Origin: Symmetrospora coprosmae
Taxonomy: Eukaryota > Basidiomycota > Cystobasidiomycetes > Symmetrosporaceae
Assembly (NCBI GenBank): GCA_008802785.1
Contig: VUYT01000006.1
Coordinates: forward strand, 620,001 to 684,000
Direction of reading: 5' to 3'
Length of the DNA: 64,000 nt
Positions 33,139 through 43,516 of the stretch are shown piece after piece (the first letter of the stretch is position 1; each line of letters begins with the position of its first letter). The notes under the pieces are model-generated. The model was not told the DNA's origin. It worked only from the letters and a program-made list of their open reading frames with translations, and did not search any database. The position numbers and the translations under genes were made by a program.

Positions 33139-33398
33139 CAAGGTACAGAGCCCCTGCCTCCTTGGCAGGCAGCAGAGGGATTGGTGTACATGGCGTCATG
33201 GGCGGCCCGCCGCTCCCGGCTTTGCCTCCCTCTGCCGTGTAGACGGACCTGCCCACGCTCTCTGCATCCATCTGTTCGTTGTTTCTTCACGCCGCTGCAG
33301 CACTTGCATGTCGACGCATGATCCGCTTGTTGTTATCAATAGAGCATGATCTACTCACGAGTCGCAGCCGTATCACGTCTACGCGCCTTCTGCTTTTG

Positions 33399-34723
33399 CT
33401 ACGTCTGGTCCAGCATGCGGGCGCGGGCGTGCACAGCCTCAAAGATGACGCCGCAGCTGCGCTCCAACATCTCGTCCATGCTCAGCGCGCCGTCGTCGTC
33501 TAGCAGCACAATGGCCGCTCCATCGCCTTGCTCCTGCCCCTGCTCCTGCTCTGGAGACAGGGCGCCGTGCTCGACGTCCCCCGCAATGAAGTGCTTCGCG
33601 TGCGCCTCGACGTACGCGGGCCAGACGACCTTCTCAAAGATGCCCGGGGGATCCTTCCAGAACGAATCGTCCGCTATCTGCGCGAGGCGGTGGACGGTTT
33701 TTGCGGTGTCAGCTTGCGAAGCCGAGTGTACATCCAAGGAAGAGACAGACAGCCCTTGAGGAAGGAAGGGAGAAGATGAGTTGAGATGAATTGAGCAGGA
33801 CGCACCCGTTCGTTCCGAGCTGTCCGGCGCGCTTTGAGCACGTCCTTCGGCGCGCGAATGAGGATGCGCACGTCGAGCAGATCGCTGATTTGCTGGTCGT
33901 AGAACATGAGGAAGCCGTCGACGAGCACGAAGCGGTGCCGCAAGCCAGCGCCCGTACGCGTGCTTCCCGGAGTGCCAGTGTCAGTGTCGCGGTGATCGGG
34001 CGCGAGCTGCAACTCCTGAAAACGCTCCTGCCAGTGCTTCACGCGCGCTTCGTCGATCGGCACCTCCGTCAGCAGACTCAAGTGCTCGTGGCTGCGCTGT
34101 GCGTCGTCCAGACTGTCGCGCCCTGTGCTGTCGCTCTTGACGCGCTCCAGGTCCCCGCGCAGCCGCGTCCACTCGATGGCGGTTGCTGGTGCGTCCCAGT
34201 CCTTGACGCCGTGGACGGGATGCAGAGGGATGTCCTCTTCTGGCTGTGACAATGGCGATAGGAGTGTATGAGGCGGGAGCGGAGGCGGAGGCGGAGTGGG
34301 AGTACAGGTGGTCAGTAGACATGGAACGGCGCTGCGGACCAGCCCTGGCTGGCCGGTATCTGGCAGCGGCGGCGGAGGAGGAGGAGGCGCACAGGAGCAT
34401 AATCGTCCTGCGAGCGATGGGTGAAGACGCTCAGTCGCTTTGCTTTTGCTCGAGGGCCACTGGCGGGTACACTCTGTCGCCGCACCTGATGCAGGAGAAG
34501 ACAGCGAGGCAGGATCCTGACGAGATGCTTTGCGAGCGTCGTTTTACCAGAGCAAGAGGCGCCGCTGCATGCCCGCGGTCAGACGTTGACGGATCCGCGG
34601 CCCAGTCAAGGTGCAGGCGTCAGTCTTGGGATAGAAGTCTGCACGCGCTCTCACGGAGCCCACTGGCAATCCCGGCGGGAGGTCGACGAACCCGACGCCT
34701 ATCAAAATGGTCCGAACGGCCAT
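33399..34723 (-). CDS. NRK1: Nicotinamide riboside kinase
   Basis: Phosphorylates nicotinamide riboside to NMN in NAD salvage. Five exons (34692-34723, 34486-34564, 34393-34407, 33806-34243, 33399-33677) give 280 aa. The Walker A is assembled across intron 1: MAVRTILIGV then GGASCSGKTLAKHL. The substrate-binding segment LLLHQDDYAP follows, with DDYAP encoded by a 15-nt micro-exon. Then IPLHPVHGVKDWDAPATAIE, the LVDGFLMFYD strand, LLDVRILIRAP, the lid RRTARNER, and DDSFWKDPPGIFEKVVWPAY, all typical of fungal Nrk1. The mini-exon and the GG^GTTCGT donor of exon 1 are inferred from frame and P-loop continuity. The C-terminal part (about 80 residues) is acidic and less conserved. Confidence 0.92.
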
Positions 34724-35013
34724 AGCAAGTGTAGCGAGCGGGGGTGTCACAGGTTTCGAGCGAGTTCGGAGCAGTGCGAGCTGGGGCAAGCGAGACCGCG
34801 CCCGGAGCGAAGCAAAGCGGAGACGGATGACTGCAGCCGGGCGACTAAGGTCTAGAGGCAGGGTGCTGGCATTCGCTCACCAGAATGCGACGGACTACAG
34901 AGATACGGACGTGACTGCAAGACAACGCATGTACGACGACCGCCTCTGAACCCGGCTGCTGAAAAGAGCCGGCTTCTGACCACCGTGTAGCATCCCGCAA
35001 AACTCCTCTTGCC

Positions 35014-36379
35014 TCAGTGCAAACCGTCGCTGTAGATGACCTGGAAGCTGCAGGTCGCGCCGAGATAGGATCAGACTCAGCCTCTTCTCCATTCCCACCT
35101 GCGACGAACCCGGGCGCGCACCTCTTTCGCGTCACCATGGACGACCACCACAGCTTGAGAATGACGAGTTCGTCCTCCTTGCGCTCAAATGTCTTGTACA
35201 GCGCCTCGAAAGCCCCGTCGACGTCTTTGAGGTCTTTGGCGCCCGCACAGGCCAGGATGCGCGCGAACCAGCCGCCGACGTGGAGGTCGGCCAGCGTGAC
35301 AAAGCCGGACCTGTCCTCGCGGGGCAGTTTCGCGTTGAGCTTTAGGAGCGTCTCGCCGACGCTGAGGTAGTGCTGCTGGCCCTTTGCGAGGAACTCCTGC
35401 GCGGGGGCGGAGGTCGGGTTGTCGAGGACGTACGCGAGGCCGTCCATGGCCTTGAGCTTGTCCTTGAGGAAGTTCTCCATGCGCCCGCTGACCTCGGTCT
35501 GCGTCTCGGCGGCCGCGAGGTACCCCTCGAGCGCCTTCTTCCTCCCGCGCACAAACTGCCCGGGCAGGCCTGCGCTGTTGGCTCTGAGCTCGGCCTCGGT
35601 CCGCGCCGTGAGCAGGAGGAAGTTCGGGTCCGCGCTGTCCTGGTGCACGAGCGCGATGAGCTCGTCGCTGGCCGCTTTTGCAGCCAGGCTCGCAGGCGCA
35701 AGGCTGCGCGCGGGCGCGTCGCCTCGCGACTCGGAGGTCCGGTGCGTGTCGAGGAACTCGCAGATCTCAATGCTCGTGGTGAGCGCCGTGTACTTTGTCG
35801 AGACGGAGTCGTCGACCGCCGTCGCCAGCTGCGGGACCACAACTGCGGGAAAGGCGTCAGCCGAGCATTCAATGACACGCGCAGAGGCACTCACGCGTCG
35901 GTACGGTGCCCGCGGTGTTGATCTTGAGGTACTCTGGCGAGAAGTTGGCGGCGTTCGCTGGATGGAAGGGGGAATATGAGGCGAGTGTAGGCATTAGAGT
36001 GGCGTGACTGGAGCAGCTGTCTCATAGCGTGTCCAGACACCAACAGAGGTCGACATCTTTGATGATGCAGTCGTCCGCGCCGTAGCCCTGCGGAATGGCA
36101 ATGTCAATGCGGGGCGGTCCAGGGTGGGTGAGCTCTCTGAAGCTCGGGCGCAGGAGGGCGTTCGGATGTGCGCGCCAGACAGAACGCGCACCTTCTCTAT
36201 GAGAGTCAGGCGAGGTACGCTGGCCCAGCTGTTGGTGCGGCAGGATGCAAGTTGGGGTCGACAGGTCAGAGGGTCAGCCCTGTGCAACCCGACGGCTCGG
36301 ACAGGCGGAACCAAACGGGCCAGGATCCGTTGAACTGATACAGGACTGCCACAGGTCTGTCGCTCGATGTGGATGTCAT
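35014..36379 (-). CDS. Glutathione S-transferase family protein
   Basis: Predicted cytosolic detoxification enzyme. Six exons (36336-36379, 36192-36228, 36045-36087, 35895-35957, 35122-35842, 35014-35029) give 307 aa. The thioredoxin-fold half reads PVAVLYHWASVPRLTLIEKG, YGADDCIIKDVDLSNAANFS and PEYLKINTAGTVPTLVVPQL, with the cis-Pro motif TVPTL. The helical C-terminal domain contains SIEICEFLDTH, FVRGRKKALEGYLAAAE and GFVTLADLHVGGWFARILAC. The last exon is 16 nt and supplies the common family ending SDGLH. Four small 5' exons make the N-terminus easy to miss. The intron 1 donor (TATCA^GTTCAA) is the weakest call. GST class cannot be fixed by eye. Confidence 0.85.
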
Positions 36380-36502
36380 GTTGTTGATACTCTGAGGTGT
36401 TGTCACGAAGCTGACCCGGGGTTTCAGGCACAGAGCAGCTCCGAGTACGTCGTCGGTACATGCACGTCACCATCACTCCAGCTCTCAGAGCAGATAGCAG
36501 CC
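36380..36502. promoter_or_regulatory. Short bidirectional promoter GST/EMC7
   Basis: Only 123 bp separate the divergent GST and EMC7 start codons, so both promoters and leaders must share this interval. No element is identified with confidence. Confidence 0.6.
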
Positions 36503-37664
36503 ATGGCCTCGATACCATCTCGGATCTCGCTGCGGGCCACGCTCTTGGTGTTGCTCTCCCTGCTGCAGCTCGGCCTGGCCGCGGCTGCGACTGCGACTGC
36601 GACGCTTCAAGGCCGGATAGCGGCGACGGACGTGCTCGGCAGTGTGTGATCCATGATGTACGGCGAAGCAAGCAGCTCTTCACTGATACTGATTGTCGCG
36701 CTGCACAGATCCCATCCTCCCTCTCAGCTCGGATACCAGTGTGGTCCTCGACAAGGGCGACGCAGACGCAGGACGCGCCCTCGTCCGGGCAGATGGCTCA
36801 TTCACCCTGTCAGTGCCTGCAGTAGAGGGAATGTGCTCAAGAAAGCACTGGCTCATCAGGCGCGTCGTGTTCGCAGCCAGAACATCCCTGCCGGCGACTA
36901 CATCCTCGCCGTCAACAACCGCATCTTTACCTTCCCGAGCGTGCGTCGACATGTGTACACCATCCCCATGACCTCGCCCGCCGCAAGCTGACAGCCCTGG
37001 AGAATCTGCTCACAGCTCTCCGTCTGCGTCCTAGACGACACGGCCGTCCAGATCCGCCCACACACGCCCGGACACCTCCCCGGCGACCCTGCGCGCGTCC
37101 CGACCCTCCCGTACCCGATCCAGCTCAAGGCGTCCGGCCGGTTCGAGTACTACGAGAGCCCGCAAGGGTTCAGCATCCTCGGGATGCTCAAGCAGAACAA
37201 GATGATCCTCTTCATGGTCGGCGGGCTGGCTTTCGCCGTGGGAATGCCAAAGCTCATCGTAAGATGACCCTGATTCTACGCAAAAGGGTGCGCCCACCGG
37301 ACAATGGCTTGTCGTTGACCCGTCTGTATTGTCAATGCCCGCGCAGGCCCTCGTCGACCCGGACATCCTCAAGGAAGTGCAAGAGTCGCAAGCCGAGATG
37401 CACCGCAACCTCAACAGGTGAGCTTGCTGGCTGCGATGGGCACCGCACCGCGCCTGATCCGCACCGCCAGGTTGAAACTGACCTGTGGCTCCCTTTCGCT
37501 ACACCACGACTCTCAGCGCACAAAACATGGACATCTCTGGAAGTCTCAGCAAACTGCTGAGCGGGGCAGGCCCCGGCGCCGATACGGGTGCTGCAGCAGG
37601 GTCGAGTGGCGGCAGGGGGTCTCCAAGCAGTGGCAGCGGTGGCAGTGCGCGGAAACGGCGGTGA
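36503..37664 (+). CDS. EMC7: ER membrane protein complex subunit 7
   Basis: Subunit of the EMC insertase with a lumenal beta-sandwich. Six exons (36503-36641, 36709-36808, 36877-36940, 37016-37258, 37347-37417, 37517-37664) give 254 aa. A signal peptide (LLVLLSLLQLGLAAAATA) is followed by the lumenal domain (TSVVLDKGDADAGRALVRAD, GSFTLQNIPAGDYILAVNNR), then the family signature LPYPIQLKASGRFEYYE and GFSILGMLKQNKMILFMVGG at the single transmembrane segment. The cytosolic tail has LVDPDILKEVQESQAEMHRN and ends in a Gly/Ser-rich, basic stretch (SARKRR). All frames close. Confidence 0.93.
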
Positions 37665-37811
37665 CGTCCTCGGATAGCAACACCGAGCGGAGAAGTGTAT
37701 TATCTCTAGAGGCATCTATCTGTACCGCATCTAGTACTGTAACATGCAACAGTTTCTTCAACGAAACGCAGCCGAGCCAAGCTGTGGGGCGAGCGAGCGA
37801 GCAAGGCCGGA

Positions 37812-39819
37812 TCAATCGTCCACCTCGCCGGCCCAGCGCAGCCCAATCTCGTACGCGCCAATCATGATGCCGCACGCGGGCGCGACTTTTGCGACGCGCG
37901 GGACCATGCCCCGCCACAGGCCGGCGGTTCCTTCTCTGCGTCCGAGCTCGACGAGCATCCGGAGCGTTCCGCGGCTCGAAGCGGACGACGCGGCCTCGGT
38001 CTGCCGGCGCGTCTTGACGACGTCGAACGGGTGCGTTAGAAACGCGGCGATCTGCCAAGTGATTGCACACACACATACGCGCTCGCATCAGCTCGTCGTG
38101 CCCGATGGGTCCCTTCGTCAGCCGAGAGAGCGCGAAGAGCGAGAAGGTGGAACGCACCATTCCACTGCCGGACCCGCTCGCAAACGCGACTGCAAACGTC
38201 TTTCCAGCCTTCTCGCCCACCGTGACCTCGCCCATCCCCTTCCCGCCGCTGAGCACCCTGCGGATCGCCTCGTACCCGGCCCAGTACGCGCCGGAGAAGG
38301 GCACGTCGCGCCAGAGCGTGGCGCTGAGCCCACGCCACAGGCTCGAGACGCCCTCGGCGCGCACAAGGTCGCGCACGGACGACACGACGCTGCCCAGCGA
38401 CACGTCGCGGCCCACGGTGCTCTGCAGCCGCGTGCGGAACAGCTCGAGCGGCGCGAGGAGGACCGCAACGCCCGTGCGGGACACGCTGCCCGCTGCAAAC
38501 GTCGTGCTCGCAATGTACGCCCGGCTCGGCTGCCCATGCCCTTGCCCCTGCTTTTGCCGCCCGCTCTGACTCTCGCCTGCTCCAGCTCCAGGCGTGACGA
38601 ACCGCGCGGGCGGGTTCTCGAGCGCGAGCGTGCGCAGCGTGTCGTACCCGACCATGTAGATGACCTGGCTCGGGACGCTCATGACGAGGGACGGGCTCAG
38701 CCCGCGCCAGAGCGCTGGGGCGCCCTCGTACCGCACAATTTTGGTGATGGCATCGACAAACCCGGCGAAATGCCGCGAGGATGGGAGCGTGAGCTGCGGC
38801 AGGTGCTGCGCTGCGATGTTCGGCGTCGGGTACAGGCACGCCTCGGCCGATAGGATGGCAGCACCGCCGCCTCCGGCGCCGCTGCTCATGCTCATGCTCG
38901 GGAAGGGGATGTGGGCCACAGCCCGCCGGTTCATCGCAACCGATGCCTGTGGCTGGTACTTGAGCGCGCTAGTGCTGGTACTAGCCCCTCCGCCGTTGGC
39001 AGCTGCCACTCCGCCGGTCCTGCTTCCACTGCCGCTACTCCCACTGCCGCTGCTGCTGCTGCTGCTGCTGCTGCTGCCGACTGCGCCTTCTCGCGGGTCG
39101 AAGCGGCACAGGATGGCATTCTTCTCGGCGAGGTTGTTGGTAAAGTATGTCTTTTGGCAGCACGTTGCCAGGTTTGTCGCTGCGAGCGAGCGGGCGTGCT
39201 GCAGGGGTGTGCCAGTTGTGAAGGCCTGTGGCGGCGCAGGCACTGCTTTCGCCTTTTCCCTTCCCGTGCCCTTTCCCTTGAGGCTGCTCGGGATGGCCGA
39301 TGATGCTGATGCTGATGCAGACTGCGTAGGTGGAGGCACATGCGACGAAGGGATGAAGAGCGACTCTGGCGTTCCTTGCGTCTGCAGGCGGGTCTTGACG
39401 ACGTCGAACGGTGTCACTGGTGAGGCGGGAGTTGGTGCCGTCGCCGCGCAGAACAGCGGGAAGGAAGGAAGTCAGGATGTATGTCAGTTAGTGCTGGCTT
39501 GCGCCGTACTCCCTAGAGAGCCGTGCTGGCCTGTCCTCGCTCTCCCCGACGACCATTGCGAGCTTTCTCCCTGCATAATCACCACAGGGACAGACCGCGC
39601 GCGGACGCACTCACTCGTCAAGCTCGTCACGACTGCTCCGCTGCACGCTGCAATGATCCTGTGCCTCTCCCTGTTCCGCGAGCGTGCCTGCCGCCGTCTT
39701 GCCCTGTCCTCCTGTTCATCGTCTGTCCTCATCGTCCTCGTCATCGGCGACATGGCGGGCGCATCGACGGGCTCGGCTGGGATGCTCAGGCTGGCCATAC
39801 TGTTGCGTGGCCGATGCAA
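37812..39819 (-). CDS. MTM1: Mitochondrial carrier, MTM1/SLC25A39-40 type
   Basis: Inner-membrane carrier of the family linked to mitochondrial glutathione import and Mn-SOD metallation. Three exons (39615-39819, 38158-39416, 37812-38051) give 567 aa. The three carrier signatures are clear: MTPFDVVKTRLQTQ, APLELFRTRLQSTVG and THPFDVVKTRRQTEA. Supporting blocks are EGAPALWRGLSPSLVMSVPS and EGVSSLWRGLSATLWRDVPF. The matrix loop after signature 1 is expanded to over 150 residues with Ser- and Gly-rich runs. It contains a Cys cluster (TCCQKTYF...ILCRFDPRE) where SLC25A39/40 have the cysteines proposed to sense iron-sulfur clusters. The intron 2 donor (GGAATG^GTGCGT) is fixed by continuity into IAAFLTHPFDVVK. 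A Met at 39798 is an alternative start. Confidence 0.9.
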
Positions 39820-40115
39820 TGCGATGCGGTTGCGCTTGTTGAGCTGCCTCCTGATCCTGCCTCGTATGTATGTGTCAGCCGCTGGCTTGTGGCGAAAAGA
39901 AGAGAGCCGCTAGGCGACGTCAGAGGGAGGGAGGATGGGAGGAAGGGAGGGCAAGCTCTTCCACTGGCACAGACACATACACAGACGCAGTCATCCAGCA
40001 CATCCACTCGATCTGATCTGATCACATCTCTGTCTATCTCCCTCTCCCTCCATACAAGCTGATCCCTGCACGGCTCCGAGTCGCTACTAGAACCGCCAGC
40101 ACGGTGTTGCCCTCC

Positions 40116-41169
40116 ATGCGCATCAACAGTCCGCGCACACTGCTCGTCCTCGACTGGGACGGGACAGTAGCCAAGACCGACACGCTCAGCCTGATTGCAC
40201 CGTCACCGGAGGCGCTGAAGCCATACACGGAGGCCTACATGGCAGACTACACGGCGCTCTCGGACGCACACGGGCCCAGAGACACAATGGACAAGATGGA
40301 GCGCTGGCTCGATGCCACGCAGCGTGCGTCCGCCCTCTTCTCCTCCAGTGCGAGGAAGGCCCTGCGAGAGAGCACTGCGACTAGCTGACATCTGGGAAGA
40401 ATCGGGCGACGCGGCAGAGGTCGAATACGACAGCGTGCGCCGCGTCGAGCAGGGCGGCCTCTTTCGCGGCATGAGCCGGGAGGGGATGCTCTCCCGCGCG
40501 CGGAACACGTCCCTCCTCGAGCTGCAGCGCGGTGCCGTGGACCTCCTCTCCTCTTTCAGAGGGCAATGGGGCATTGTGTCTGTCGGGTGGAGCGCGCAGT
40601 TCATCAGCGCGGCGCTCGAGGCGAGGCGCGTCGACCTGCGCTCGTACTCCAGGCAGCCTGTGCGGATCGCGGCCAACGAAGTCGAGTTTGACGCGGCGAC
40701 GGGACTGGGCACGGGCATGATCAGCAAGCACGAGGGGAACAGCAACGGGATCAGGGTGGCCAGTGAAAAGCGGAGGGAGATGCGGCGCATGGTGGACGAG
40801 TGGAGGGCGGGGCTGTCACTGAGTGAGGATGGGGACAGGGTCAAAGGTGACGAAGCGGACAGGGGCACAGTCGTAGTGGGTTTAACTTTCTGCGAGAGAG
40901 AGAGAGAGAGACAGGCGTCTGCTGGCGGCCGACTGATGGAGCCCGCGCTTGCACACTAGTACGTCGGCGACTCGGAGACGGACCTTCTCTGCCTGCTCGA
41001 AGCCGACGTGGGCGTCATCATGAACAGCCAGAGTATGGTCGACAAGGTCCGCAAGCTGGGAATGCATGTCATTGCAGGCGAGCTGCGGGAAAGGAAAGGG
41101 GACGGGGAGGGGAGGAGAGAACGTGCGCTCTACGCTGTAGATGACTTTAGAGAGCTGTTAGATGCGTAG
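40116..41169 (+). CDS. HAD-superfamily hydrolase (CTO1-like)
   Basis: Predicted phosphatase. Motif I is LLVLDWDGTVAKTDTLSLIA near the N-terminus (nucleophile Asp in DWDGT). Exon 2 carries YDSVRRVEQGGLFRGMSREG and IVSVGWSAQFISAALEAR (motif II region, VSVGWS). Exon 3 supplies motif IV as YVGDSETDLLCLLEADVGVI, with the expected Asp pair. Introns: a GTGCGT donor after GATGCCACGCAGC near 40322 and an acceptor GCGACTAG near 40384; a second GTAGTG donor near 40875, with the exon resuming near 40960. It resembles fungal HAD hydrolases of the CTO1/phosphoserine-phosphatase-like group. Substrate unknown. A GA dinucleotide run lies in the second intron. It is divergent from MTM1 with 296 bp between starts. 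Confidence 0.82.
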
Positions 41170-41515
41170 ATGGCAGGTCATGTGCCTTTATCACTGTAGA
41201 TGAAAGCCGGCTCTGACGCTGCTGCTGCTGCGACCGCATTCAAGAGAGAAGACGAGCAGAGATGAAGGTCGACCGTGTCCATATCGAGTGCATGCATCCA
41301 TCCATCTGATCTGCACGCGGCCATGTCCGATATGGTGTTGCAAAGAGGAGAGGGCCTCATCTTCCCCTGCTGGCCCATCCCTCCCCAAAATCTCATCCTG
41401 CACAACGAGAGACCCCCCTGGCTTTCATCATCACCATCATCATCAGCCATACATACACGCACATTGCGCTCTCACCCGCTCAACACTCTGAGCTGAACTG
41501 AACTGAACGGAGAGA
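41170..41515. other. Intergenic spacer before eIF4E
   Basis: 346 bp with no gene. A CATCATCACCATCATCATCAG run lies at about 41427-41447, and GAACTGAACTGAAC immediately precedes the eIF4E start. Confidence 0.5.
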
Positions 41516-42816
41516 ATGGCCGACCTCGCAACAGTCCCAGAGGACCAGCCGACGCCGTCGACGTCGACATCGACCGGATCCGGATCTGGTCTCCCGCCTG
41601 CAGCGAAAGCAGCGAGCGAGCAGGCTGTCAAAGCAGCAATAGCCGAGACGGTCCCTGCTGCTTCCGCCGCCGGGAAGGAGAGGGAGGACGGCGAGATTGA
41701 CGAGTCGGCGGCGGCGTCATCGACGACATCGCCTTCAAAGGCGAAAGCGAACGGGAGCGGCAACGGCGCAGACAGCATCCAGGCCGACGGGACGGGGATG
41801 CGCACCGTCTTTTCCGACCCGGCGAACTTCAACGTCGTCCACCCGCTGTATAGCAAGTGGTGCGTTCGCGCTGGCAGCTGAGCGTCTCTGCGCTGTCCGC
41901 GCGGGTACTGGATGCTCACGAGGCAAAGGCAGCCTCCGGCGGACAGAGAAGCGCGCAAGGCCGAAAGCAGGAAGCACGGAGCAGGACGAGCTGATGGTGA
42001 TGAGTGCACCCTCTCCCGGCAGGATTCTCTGGTTTGACAATGCGAGCAAGCAGAACAAGGCAAAGGACTGGAACGAGCAGCTGCAGGAGGTCATGTCGTT
42101 CGAGAGCGTCGAGGAGTTCTGGGGCCTGTACAACAAGTGGGTGCCGTCCAGACGGCTTGCAGCTTGGGATCCGCACCTGCGTGGACTGTCGCCACCCCGC
42201 GCGAGAAGCAGACGCTGACGCCCGCCTGTCCCTCGACGCCGCCCGCAGCATCGTCCCGCCATCGCACATTGCGACAAACAGCAACTACTACCTCTTCAAG
42301 AGCGGCATCAAGCCTGCATGGGAGGACTCTGCAAACACGAACGGCGGCAAGTGGGCCGTGCAGCTGCCAAGAGACAAGAACCGCGACACGATCGACAAGT
42401 ACTGGCTGTACACGGTGCGCCCCACTCCCAGCTCTCTCCGCTTCTTCCCCTGGCTATTCTGTACCAGGGCGCATGCTGATGAAAGTGGAGGACAATTCGT
42501 CCACACGCAGATGCTCGCGGCCATCGGCGAGACGTTTGAGACGCCGCATGGCGTCGAGCCGAGCCCAGACATGCCCTTCACGGACGAGGTGACAGGGGTT
42601 ATCGTGTCGTCGCGCAAAGCCTTCTACCGGATCAGCATCTGGACGCGCAGCGCAGAGTCGCTCGCCAAGGTCGGCGATATCGGCAAGCACTTTAAGCACG
42701 GCGTCCTCGGCGTGCAGGGCAAAATCAACGTCTCGGGAGGCTTGACGTCCGAGGTCGAGTTTCAGAGCCACAGAGACTCGCAGGTGCGAGGCAAGAAGCC
42801 CGCGTTCACGGCTTGA
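41516..42816 (+). CDS. eIF4E: Translation initiation factor eIF4E
   Basis: Binds the mRNA 5' cap as part of eIF4F. Exons 41516-41859, 42023-42136, 42249-42414 and 42511-42816 encode 309 aa. The conserved core runs from NVVHPLYSKWILWFDNASKQ. The cap-stacking tryptophans are visible in KDWNEQLQ and KPAWEDSANTNGGKWAVQL, and the eIF4G-facing Trp lies in VEEFWGLYNN. IWTRSAESLAKVGDIGKHFK and VEFQSHRDSQVRGKKP complete the fold. The N-terminal extension of about 105 residues is Ala/Ser/Glu-rich and much longer than the roughly 35 residues of animal and yeast proteins. Confidence 0.94.
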
Positions 42817-43516
42817 GGGGCACCAGCCAGAGTCGAGTGCAGTGTGACCGGCGAGCTGCATTTGTACTGGCTAGGAGGTGATGAGCGGAGCGAGCTGGTT
42901 GTCAACGTCTTTGCGCACAAAAGGTCGAGCTCGATGTGACTGCGGCGGCAGTGGGATTGAGGTGCTTCGACGGCCGCTGTCATGCCTCGCGTCTGCGCGA
43001 TAATGCGGATGGTTGCGAATGCCCTACTCTGCTCCTCGATACATTGATACATGCATTGACGCAACTTACACGAGCTGCTTGTGCGCCCTCTCCGTTGAGA
43101 ACCTGATTACGACGGACTCCCGAGCCCCGCAGCGGCGGTTCTGCCCGCCGGCTTCGGGCATGCTTTCGACACCACCAATACTTGCACCTGTGCTCAGCGC
43201 TAAGCGTCTACCGTTCGCAGCCTGTCTGCCGATTCGTGCACAGTCACTGCACGCCTCCCCGCGAGCTGTCGAACGCAACCTGCGACACCCGGAAGCGTCG
43301 GAACACCAACCCGAGGAGCGCCTTCTCGAGCCATCGCGCGACCAAACAGTGCCACCTGCAAGATTCGCTGCGACTGGGGAGCAGAAGAGGAGAGAAGCCG
43401 TCGTGCGCTTGTCGTGTTGCCCGAACGTTCCAGGCTTATCCGTTCCACGGGCGAAAGCGCACAACGCGGAGGTGCCTGCAATACGCCCAACACGCCGATA
43501 CAGGTCGGTCAGAAGC
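42817..43516. other. Intergenic region before THYN1
   Basis: 700 bp between two plus-strand genes. Open frames here extend into the THYN1 first exon but lack family similarity. No repeat stands out. Confidence 0.45.

Noticed and set aside
38660-39913. 417-codon plus-strand open frame antisense to MTM1
   Set aside because: Leu/Pro/Ala-rich mirror of the carrier exon; the minus strand encodes three exact carrier signatures.
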